This document shows positions 1 to 6,457 of a DNA stretch of 64,000 nucleotides, piece by piece. The stretch comes from Mesorhizobium prunaredense. GTDB lineage: Bacteria; Pseudomonadota; Alphaproteobacteria; Rhizobiales; Rhizobiaceae. Each line of letters opens with the position of its first letter. The stretch's first letter is position 1. The position numbers were made by a program, and so were the translations under genes. The stretch covers positions 62,001 through 126,000 of the forward strand of contig NZ_FTPD01000013.1 of the NCBI RefSeq assembly GCF_900156895.1, read 5' to 3'. Below the pieces are notes generated by a model. That model was given only the letters and a program-made list of their open reading frames with translations, did no database searches and was not told the origin of the DNA.

Positions 1-376
1 TCAGATTGGCGCGATCCGGCTCTGCGGAAATTTCCTTGCCGAGCGCCATGAACAGCGTCCCGAACAAGGGGCCCGAAGCCCCGCCGACAGTCATCACCAG
101 CTTGGTGCCGATCGCCTTCAGAGCGTCCGGCAGCGGCTTTATCGCGAACGTGTCGGCCTCGGCGCGCACTGCCTCGAAGCCGCGCTTCATGTTGAGCCCA
201 TGGTCGCCGTCGCCGATCGCCTGGTCGAGCGCGGTCAGCTCTTCGGCGTGAGCGGCAATCGTGTCGGCGGTGACGGATATCAGCGTCTTCAGGTCAAGCT
301 TGTCCATCATCCCGGTCTTGTCCAGTGTCGCAGTCTTGTCCCGTGTCCCGTTCTTTTCCAGTGTCCCAGGGCTCAT
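1..376 (-). CDS. dhaL: Dihydroxyacetone kinase subunit L (DhaL), 3' end outside window
   Basis: The visible 125 residues match the ADP-binding L subunit of bacterial dihydroxyacetone kinase. The family hallmark is the QAIGDGDHGLN segment, whose Asp residues hold the two Mg ions, followed by the GGASGPLFGTLF helix. In the family, DhaL with DhaK phosphorylates dihydroxyacetone or related short ketoses in the cytoplasm; DhaK should lie beyond base 1. The start at 376 forms an ATGA overlap with the stop of the upstream ATPase gene, so it is translationally coupled and ends the ABC operon. The N terminus is odd: three 18-bp tandem units (314-367) encode hexapeptide repeats before the usual family start. 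ATGs at 310 and 307 are alternative starts that would skip them. Confidence 0.85.
   Translation of the reverse strand, partial: MSPGTLEKNGTRDKTATLDKTGMMDKLDLKTLISVTADTIAAHAEELTALDQAIGDGDHGLNMKRGFEAVRAEADTFAIKPLPDALKAIGTKLVMTVGGASGPLFGTLFMALGKEISAEPDRANL
314..367 (-). repeat. Three 18-bp tandem repeats in the 5' end of dhaL
   Basis: Read on the minus strand the units are GGGACACTGGAAAAGAAC, GGGACACGGGACAAGACT and GCGACACTGGACAAGACC. A fourth, decayed unit follows at 296-313. Because 18 is divisible by three the array stays in frame and encodes GTLEKN, GTRDKT and ATLDKT. Confidence 0.85.
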
Positions 377-1392
377 CGGTTTGCAATCCTGTTTCCGGCC
401 TGGTCGAAGAACAGCGGCGCCCGGTAGCGGATAGTCACCCTGTCGCCCTTTTCCAATTGGATGTCGGGGTCGGTCAGCGTCACCAGCTTTCTGCTTCCCA
501 CCGTCACATGCAGGTGGTTCTGGTCGCCCAGATGCTCGACCCAGTTAACAACGCCGTCGGCGGGGCCATTCGATGCCTTGCCGATCGACAGATGTTCTGT
601 GCGCGCGCCGATCGTTTTGGTTCCCGCCGGCATGTCGCCATCCGGCAGCAGGCCGGTCGGCAACAGATTGATCGCCGGCTGGCCGAGCCTTGCGGCGACA
701 TGAAGGTTTGCCGGCTCCGAGTAGATGGTGCGTGGCGTGCCGATCTGCGCCAGCACGCCGTCGGCGAGAATGCCGATGCGATCGGCCATCGTCATCGCTT
801 CGATCTGGTCGTGCGTGACATAAAGCATGGTGGCGCCGACCTCGGCCTGGATGCGCTTCAGTTCGAGCCGGAGGTCGGCGCGCAGCTTGGCATCGAGCGA
901 CGACAATGGCTCGTCCATCAGGTAGATCGAAGGCTTGCGCACCAAAGCGCGGCCGATGGCGACGCGCTGCATCTCGCCGCCGGAAAGTTTGGTGGAGCGG
1001 CTGGAGAGCTTGTGATGGATGCGCACCATCTTGGCCACATCCTCGACGCGGCGGCGCACCGCGTCCTCGCTCAGCCGCCGCGCCGGCGAGCGCAGCGGAA
1101 AGGCCAAATTGTCGTAGACCGACAGATGCGGATAGAGCGAATATTGCTGGAAGACGAAGGCCGTGTCGCGCTCGGCCGGCGACAACATTGTCGCATCGCG
1201 GCCGCCGATATGGATCGAGCCCGCGTCCGGCCGTTCCAATCCGGCGATCAGCCGCAGCGTCGTCGTCTTGCCGGCGCCGGTCGGGCCGAGTAGCACGACG
1301 AATTCGCCATCGGCGACGTGCAGATCGAGAGTGTCCACCGCGACATGCTCGCCGAAGCTCTTGGTCACGCTCTTGATGTGCACGTCAGCCAT
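373..1392 (-). CDS. ABC transporter ATP-binding protein (MalK/UgpC type), second of two
   Basis: 339 residues. This cytoplasmic ATPase drives the carbohydrate/polyol importer encoded upstream. Walker A GPTGAGKT lies at about residues 36-43, the Q-loop glutamine near 82, a canonical LSGGE signature at 136-140, Walker B LMDEP, and a His switch in YVTHDQ. A TOBE-like C-terminal domain follows. The longer frame begins at 1422, but the ATG at 1392 is preceded by GGGAAGAG and overlaps the previous stop by 8 bp, so I choose it. Together with the neighbouring ATPase it should form a heterodimer, as in the rhizobial GlpS/GlpT glycerol importer. Substrate is not determined; the downstream dihydroxyacetone kinase gene hints at a polyol or short ketose. 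Confidence 0.88.
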   Translation of the reverse strand: MADVHIKSVTKSFGEHVAVDTLDLHVADGEFVVLLGPTGAGKTTTLRLIAGLERPDAGSIHIGGRDATMLSPAERDTAFVFQQYSLYPHLSVYDNLAFPLRSPARRLSEDAVRRRVEDVAKMVRIHHKLSSRSTKLSGGEMQRVAIGRALVRKPSIYLMDEPLSSLDAKLRADLRLELKRIQAEVGATMLYVTHDQIEAMTMADRIGILADGVLAQIGTPRTIYSEPANLHVAARLGQPAINLLPTGLLPDGDMPAGTKTIGARTEHLSIGKASNGPADGVVNWVEHLGDQNHLHVTVGSRKLVTLTDPDIQLEKGDRVTIRYRAPLFFDQAGNRIANR

Positions 1393-2497
1393 GATGCGCT
1401 CTTCCCTGGGAAGCCGCGTCATGGATTGCGGTTCGCACCGCGCGGCCGGAGCCCTTCTCGAACAGCGACAGCCGTGCGCTGCTCAGCGCCAGGCCGACAT
1501 GGTCGCCCGCATTGAGCCGGATTTCGGCCGGCACCCGCGCCTTGATGATGCCGCCTGATGTCTCCACCGCAACGATCTGCGTGGTGCCGAGGTATTCGGT
1601 GCCATAGATGGCGCCGCGCAGCTTCGACGCGTCGTCGAAGCGGATGTGTTCCGGTCGGATGCCGAGCGCCATCTCGGCCGGCGCGATGTCCTCACGCACC
1701 TCCGGCACTGCCACCTTGGCGCCTTGCACCACGATCTCCCTGGCGCCCTTTGAAAGCCCGCCGCCGAAGCCGAGAAAATTCATCGGCGGCGAGCCGATGA
1801 AATCGGCGACGAACATGGTCGCCGGCCGGTCGTAGATTTCGCGTGGCGTGCCGAACTGCTCGATGACGCCGTGGTTCATAACCGCGATCTTGTCGGCCAT
1901 CGACATCGCTTCCATCTGATCATGCGTGACATAGACCGTGGTGGCGTGGATGCGGTTGTGCAGTTCGCGCAGCTCATGGACCATGAGATCGCGGAATTCG
2001 GTGTCGAGCGTGCCGAGCGGCTCGTCCATCAGGAAGCATTTTGGCCGCCGCACGATGGCGCGGCCGAGTGCGACGCGCTGGCGATCACCGCCGGCAAGGC
2101 CGGAGACCGATTTGTTGAGCAGATGGTCGATGCGCAACAGCTTCGCCGTCTCTTCGACGCGCTGGCGGATTTCGATGCCTGGCATGCCTTGTGCCAACAG
2201 TGGGAAACCGATGTTCTTGCGCACATTCATGTGCGGATAGAGCGCGAACAGCTGGAAGACGAAGGCGATGTCGCGCTCGCGGGCACGCCGCATGGTGACG
2301 TCCTCGCCACCGAGCAGGATCTTGCCGCCGGTCGGCAGTTCGAGCCCGGCAATCATGCGCAACGTCGTCGTCTTGCCGCAACCCGACGGCCCCAGCATGA
2401 CGAAGAACTCGCCATCCCCGACGACGAAGTTGGAATCCTGCACGGCGACGAAATCGCCGAATGCCTTCCTCAGATGCTCGACCCTGATCTCCGCCAT
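1385..2497 (-). CDS. ABC transporter ATP-binding protein with degenerate signature motif
   Basis: 370 residues, MalK-like. Walker A GPSGCGKT is at 36-43, followed by a Q-loop (FVFQ), Walker B LMDEPLGTLD, switch His (VYVTHDQ) and a C-terminal TOBE-type domain. The ABC signature reads LAGGD at 134-138 rather than LSGGQ or LSGGE, while the partner ATPase keeps the canonical motif. In heterodimeric ABC proteins this means one of the two composite ATP sites is probably weak or inactive; that is inference. The start ATG at 2497 lies 3 bp after the stop of the small membrane gene, inside a tightly packed operon. Confidence 0.88.
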   Translation of the reverse strand: MAEIRVEHLRKAFGDFVAVQDSNFVVGDGEFFVMLGPSGCGKTTTLRMIAGLELPTGGKILLGGEDVTMRRARERDIAFVFQLFALYPHMNVRKNIGFPLLAQGMPGIEIRQRVEETAKLLRIDHLLNKSVSGLAGGDRQRVALGRAIVRRPKCFLMDEPLGTLDTEFRDLMVHELRELHNRIHATTVYVTHDQMEAMSMADKIAVMNHGVIEQFGTPREIYDRPATMFVADFIGSPPMNFLGFGGGLSKGAREIVVQGAKVAVPEVREDIAPAEMALGIRPEHIRFDDASKLRGAIYGTEYLGTTQIVAVETSGGIIKARVPAEIRLNAGDHVGLALSSARLSLFEKGSGRAVRTAIHDAASQGRAHHG

Positions 2498-2500
2498 CGT

Positions 2501-2707
2501 CTACTCCGGAAACTTCGAGACGATGATGAACATCGCCGTGCCGGCCAGCATGGTGATGAACGAATAAGTGTAGAGCGACAGCGCGAACGGCTGGAACAGC
2601 ATCAGGAAGCCAATGGCTATGATTACTGTGGCGATGTTCTCCATCAATCCGCGCCTCGCCCAGACCGGCCAGCGCGACTTGCGTTTTGCGGGTTGGGTCA
2701 TGCTCAT
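2501..2707 (-). CDS. Small two-helix membrane protein of the ABC operon
   Basis: 68 residues. A basic N terminus (KRKSRWPVWARRG) precedes two hydrophobic stretches, about residues 24-42 and 47-64, so it is an inner-membrane protein. It starts by ATGA overlap with the stop of permease 2 and ends 3 bp before the ATPase start, so it belongs to the operon. Small membrane proteins (GlpU/DUF2160-like) occupy the same place in rhizobial glycerol-type ABC operons. I do not recognise a family signature here, and its role (assembly or stability of the permease) is unknown. Confidence 0.75.
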   Translation of the reverse strand: MSMTQPAKRKSRWPVWARRGLMENIATVIIAIGFLMLFQPFALSLYTYSFITMLAGTAMFIIVSKFPE

Positions 2708-3654
2708 TTGCGCACCGCGCCGAAGGTGATGCCGCGCAGCAACTGCTTGCGAAGCAGGATGGTGAAGACCAGGATCGGCACCAGGAAGATCGTCGTGCCT
2801 GCGGCGACCGCCGGCCAGTCCTGGCCGCCTTCGCCGATGATCGTGGGGATGAAGGGCGGTGCGGTCTGCGCCGTGCCCGAGGTCAAAAGGGCGGCGAACG
2901 CATACTCGTTCCAGGCGAAGATCAGGCAGAAGATGGCGGTCGCGGCAATGCCGGTGGTCGCCTGCGGCAGCACGGTGCGCCAGAAGGCCTGCAGCCGCGT
3001 ATAGCCGTCGATCATCGCCGCTTCCTCATATTCGCGCGGGATCTCGTCGATGAAGCCCTTCAGTAGCCACACCGCAAGCGACACGTTGACCGCGGTGTAG
3101 AGCAGGATCATGCCGAGCGCGGTGTCCGACAGGCCAAGCTCGCGATACATCAGGTAGATGGGAATAGCGACCGCGATCGGCGGCATCATCCGCGTCGACA
3201 GGATGAAGAACAGGAGATCGTCGGCCAACGGCACCTTGAAGCGCGAGAAGCCATAGGCCGACAACGTGCCGAGGAACACCGCGCAGAAGGTCGAGCCGAA
3301 GGCGATGATCAGCGAATTGATGAAGCGCGGCATGAAGTTGGACGGGCCGGCGATCACCATGTTGCGCTTGCGCACGGTCTCGTCGCAGACGCCCGTCGCC
3401 GGTCCCAGCGAGTTGATGTATTCCGGTGTCTGCCGTGTGCGGGTCGAGAACAAATTGCAGTAGCCCTCGAGGCTCGGCTGGAACAGGATCTTTGGCGGAT
3501 AGGCGATTGAGTCCGGCGGTGTCTTGAAGCTGGTGGCGAAGATCCACAGCAGCGGCACGATCGAGATCAGCGCGTAAAGCACGATGATCGTGCCGGCGAC
3601 GCGCTTCGAAATGGCCGAGGGTGCGACGACCGAATGGGCTGACGTCAGGCTCAT
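2704..3654 (-). CDS. ABC transporter permease, MalG type
   Basis: 316 residues. Six transmembrane segments begin at IIVLYALISIVPLLWIF. A long periplasmic loop follows TM1 and is rich in short charged stretches. The cytoplasmic EAA loop reads EEAAMIDGYTRLQAFWRTVLP, the ATPase docking site of this family. An open frame in register extends far upstream, but the ATG at 3654 overlaps the previous gene's stop in an ATGA arrangement, and sequence before it is a shadow of permease 1. It forms the inner-membrane channel with the permease encoded just upstream. Confidence 0.9.
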   Translation of the reverse strand: MSLTSAHSVVAPSAISKRVAGTIIVLYALISIVPLLWIFATSFKTPPDSIAYPPKILFQPSLEGYCNLFSTRTRQTPEYINSLGPATGVCDETVRKRNMVIAGPSNFMPRFINSLIIAFGSTFCAVFLGTLSAYGFSRFKVPLADDLLFFILSTRMMPPIAVAIPIYLMYRELGLSDTALGMILLYTAVNVSLAVWLLKGFIDEIPREYEEAAMIDGYTRLQAFWRTVLPQATTGIAATAIFCLIFAWNEYAFAALLTSGTAQTAPPFIPTIIGEGGQDWPAVAAGTTIFLVPILVFTILLRKQLLRGITFGAVRK

Positions 3655-4598
3655 CTCTGCTTCACCTTGTTGAGCGCCTTGACGTAGATGTTGGCAAGTC
3701 CGAACACCGCGACGAACAGGATGATGGCGAAGGCCGAGGAATAGCCGGTCCGCCAGCTTTCGAAGGCCTGCCGCTTCAGCGTGATCGAGGCGACTTCGGT
3801 GGTCGAGCCGGGTCCGCCGCCGGTGAGCAGGTTGACCATGTCGAACATCTTGAAGTTCTCGATACCGCGAAACAGCACCGCCAGCATGATGAAGGGCAGC
3901 GCCATCGGCAGCGTGATCGACCAGAACTGCCGCCAGTTGGAGGCACGGTCGACCTCGGCTGCCTCGTAGATGTATTCGGGGATCGAGCGCAGGCCGGCGA
4001 GACAGATCAGCATCACGTAAGGCGTCCACATCCAGGTGTCGACGATGACGATCGACCACGGCGCCAGCGACACGTTGGAGAGCATGCCGATCTGCGTTGC
4101 CGGAATGCCGGTGACGAACGAGATGGCATAGGCGAACAGGCCGATCTGCGGCTCGTAGAGGAAGCGCCAGAAATTGCCGACGACTGCCGGCGACAGCATC
4201 ATCGGCACCAGAATGATGGTCGTCCAGAAGGCGTGGCCGCGAAACTTCCGGTCGATCAGCCAGGCCAGCGTGAAACCGATCAGCGTCTGCAGCAGGATGG
4301 TCCAGAACACGAAATGCGCCGTCGTCTGCATGGCGATCCAGATGTCCTGGTCGCCGAGGATGCGTTTGTAGTTGGCAAGGCCGACATTCCTGACCACCTC
4401 GTTCGGACGGTTGGCGCGGTAGTTGGTGAAGGACAGATAAATCGCCCAGAACAGCGGGAAGATATTGATGGCGAGCAGCAACAGGATCGTCGGCGAGATG
4501 AACAGCCAAGCGAGGCCCTTGTCGCTGATGCCCCGGACCTTGCGGGCCAACGGCTCAGGCGTAGCCCGGGCAACGCTGTCCGCAGTCCGATTGAGCAT
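3651..4598 (-). CDS. ABC transporter permease, MalF type
   Basis: 315 residues with six predicted transmembrane segments. The EAA loop EAAEVDRASNWRQFWSITLPM has Arg where the usual Gly follows Asp. The frame stays open back to 4724, but that upstream part runs through an intergenic stem-loop. The ATG at 4598, starting MLNRTADSV, gives the normal family length. It is the first permease after the binding-protein gene, 126 bp away, and is coupled to permease 2 by an ATGA overlap. Confidence 0.9.
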   Translation of the reverse strand: MLNRTADSVARATPEPLARKVRGISDKGLAWLFISPTILLLLAINIFPLFWAIYLSFTNYRANRPNEVVRNVGLANYKRILGDQDIWIAMQTTAHFVFWTILLQTLIGFTLAWLIDRKFRGHAFWTTIILVPMMLSPAVVGNFWRFLYEPQIGLFAYAISFVTGIPATQIGMLSNVSLAPWSIVIVDTWMWTPYVMLICLAGLRSIPEYIYEAAEVDRASNWRQFWSITLPMALPFIMLAVLFRGIENFKMFDMVNLLTGGGPGSTTEVASITLKRQAFESWRTGYSSAFAIILFVAVFGLANIYVKALNKVKQR

Positions 4599-4653
4599 GG
4601 TCAGTCCCGCTTCGGTCACTTGGGTTGTCTCGACAATGGAATTTATCTGAACT

Positions 4654-4683
4654 GTGTCCCGTGCCAAGAGTGGCACGGGACAC
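4654..4683 (-). repeat. Perfect 12-bp stem-loop between binding-protein and permease genes
   Basis: GTGTCCCGTGCC, a six-base loop AAGAGT, then GGCACGGGACAC. There is no T-run, so this is not a classic terminator. In binding-protein operons such intercistronic hairpins often protect the upstream mRNA and raise binding-protein output over the membrane components; that role here is inferred. The GTGTCCCGT core resembles the repeat units at the start of dhaL. Confidence 0.8.
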
Positions 4684-4724
4684 GCGGTCGTGGCTCGGGA
4701 GGAGCCGGTTAGGTCTTGCCCCAA

Positions 4725-6056
4725 CTACATCTTGCCGTCGTCCTGGAAGACCTCGGTCCAGTCCTTGACCAGGCCGTCAAGCGCATCCTTGGCCGAACCC
4801 TGGCCGGCGACGACATAGTCATGGAAGCGCTTCTGCGACGCCTGCAGCAGCGGCGCATAGCTGGGCTCTGCCCAAAAATCCTTCACGATGGCCATGGAGT
4901 CGAGGAAGGTCTGCGCGTAAGGCTGGCTGGCCGGGAAGCCTGGATCTTTGACGACCGCGTTGAGGCAGGAAAAGCCGCCGAGCGACCACCATTTGGCCTG
5001 CACATCCTTGTTGGCGAACCACTTGATGTATTTGAGCGCCGCCTCCTGCTTGTCCGAATAGGAGACCACCGAGATGCCCTGGCCGCCAAGCTGGGCGAAT
5101 TGATCGCCATCGGGGCCCTTGGGATTGGCGAAATAACCAATCTTGTCGCCGCCGACATTTTCGTCCTTCTGCAGGCCTGGCCAGGTAAAGGCGAAGTTCA
5201 TGTGCATCGCCACCTGGCCGGATTTGAAGGCGTCGACGCCTTCGCCCATGTAGCTGTTCGAGGCCCCGGGAGGCGTGCAGCAGTCATAGAGCGCCTTGTA
5301 GAACTCAAGACCCTTCACCGATTTCTCGGAGTTGACGAAGCCGTCCATCTCGTAGGGTTTGTCGGGGTTCTCATATTTGAAGCCGAAGCTGTAGAGCACG
5401 TCCATGGCGCCCATGGTGATGCCTTCGGAGCCGCGCTCGGTATAGATCGATGCGCCATAGACCGTCTTGCCGTCGATCTCGCGCTTCTGGAAGAACTCGG
5501 CGATCTGCTTCAGCTGGTCGAAGGTCGTCGGCGCGGCGAGATCCCAGCCGTACTTTTCCTTGAATTCCTTCTGCAGTTCCGGCTTGGAGAACCAGTCTTT
5601 GCGATAGGTCCAGCCGACGACGTCGCCCATGGCCGGCAGCGCCCAGTAATTCGGCGAGTTCTTCGGCCATTCGGAGTAGCCGACGACGGTCGCCGGCACG
5701 AAGTCGTCCATGCTGATCTTCTCCTTGTCGAAGAAGTCGTTCAGCTTGACGTAGTGGCCGTTCTCGGCGGAGCCACCGATCCACTGGCTGTCGCCGATGA
5801 TCAGGTCGCACAGCTTGCCCTTGGAATTCAGTTCGTTGAGGAAGCGATCGGCATAGTTGGTCCACGGCACGAATTCAAATTTCATGCCGATGTCGGTTTC
5901 CTTGGTGAAATCCTTGGACAATTCGACAAGCGCGTTGGCCGGGTCCCAGGCTGCCCAGCAAAGCGTCAGATCTTCAGCCTGCGCGACATTCGAAACGGCG
6001 GTCGACGCAAACATCGCCGATGTCAGTCCCAACGTGAGTTTCAAGGTCGATTTCAT
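4725..6056 (-). CDS. Extracellular solute-binding protein, family 1 (carbohydrate type)
   Basis: 443 residues with a Sec signal peptide (MKSTLKLTLGLTSAMFASTAVSNVAQA, cleavage after AQA). The mature part begins EDLTLCWAAWDPANALVELSKDF, and the later GQVAMHMNFAFTWPGL and GGQGISVVSYSDKQEAALKYIKWF stretches are typical of MalE/UgpB-type binding proteins. It should capture the substrate in the periplasm for the two permeases. It is the first gene of the operon and has a strong GGGAGGAAGGC ribosome-binding site. Probable operators lie about 70-140 bp upstream. Substrate unknown; polyol or ketose is suggested by the terminal kinase gene. Confidence 0.9.
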   Translation of the reverse strand: MKSTLKLTLGLTSAMFASTAVSNVAQAEDLTLCWAAWDPANALVELSKDFTKETDIGMKFEFVPWTNYADRFLNELNSKGKLCDLIIGDSQWIGGSAENGHYVKLNDFFDKEKISMDDFVPATVVGYSEWPKNSPNYWALPAMGDVVGWTYRKDWFSKPELQKEFKEKYGWDLAAPTTFDQLKQIAEFFQKREIDGKTVYGASIYTERGSEGITMGAMDVLYSFGFKYENPDKPYEMDGFVNSEKSVKGLEFYKALYDCCTPPGASNSYMGEGVDAFKSGQVAMHMNFAFTWPGLQKDENVGGDKIGYFANPKGPDGDQFAQLGGQGISVVSYSDKQEAALKYIKWFANKDVQAKWWSLGGFSCLNAVVKDPGFPASQPYAQTFLDSMAIVKDFWAEPSYAPLLQASQKRFHDYVVAGQGSAKDALDGLVKDWTEVFQDDGKM

Positions 6057-6123
6057 GCCTTCCTCCCATTTGCGAAACGCGCCCGGATGGCGGTTTCAAA
6101 AAACCTCAAACCCCCTCCTCAGG

Positions 6124-6195
6124 GGTCTAAACATGACGACGCGGTTAAGCGGCGGATGTTTAGTAATTTGTTTAGTGATGCAATTTTTACTAAAC
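6124..6195. promoter_or_regulatory. Cluster of GTTTAGTRA half-sites upstream of the ABC operon
   Basis: GTTTAGTAA (6158-6166), GTTTAGTGA (6170-6178) and TTACTAAAC (6187-6195) repeat one 9-bp half-site in both orientations; GGTCTAAAC at 6124-6132 may be a fourth. The pair 6170-6195 is an inverted repeat with an 8-bp spacer, the spacing of a dimeric repressor or activator. The 401-bp gap 6057-6457 contains no gene; these sites are its only visible structure. They lie upstream of both the binding-protein gene (minus) and hrpB (plus). The regulator is not encoded in the window. Confidence 0.55.
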
Positions 6196-6457
6196 AAGGC
6201 AAGCGAATTCGTTGCTGCGCTGCAGCATAATTCGCTTGTATCTGGGCGGTGGTCCCGGCCGCGCCGTTCTCTCAGGAAATATCCCGACTTCCTGTCGCTC
6301 CTCGGCCGCGCCATCGTCGGTGGCTCCCGCCTTTGACTATGGCGAGGAGGTGGACCCGCTTTGAGTTGGTCCGTTGCCCGGTTGCGCGGCGACCGCCACC
6401 GCTGATATGCGGGGCGCGACCGGCCTGCCGCGATTGGATGGATGCATCCCTGAAACA

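Noticed and set aside
2704..4509. 601-residue minus-strand frame ending in permease 2
   Set aside because: The part before 3654 is a shadow of permease 1 in another frame. The ATGA overlap gives the true start.
4716..6230. 504-residue plus-strand open frame opposite the binding-protein gene
   Set aside because: The minus-strand gene has a signal peptide and clear family motifs; the plus-strand frame has none.
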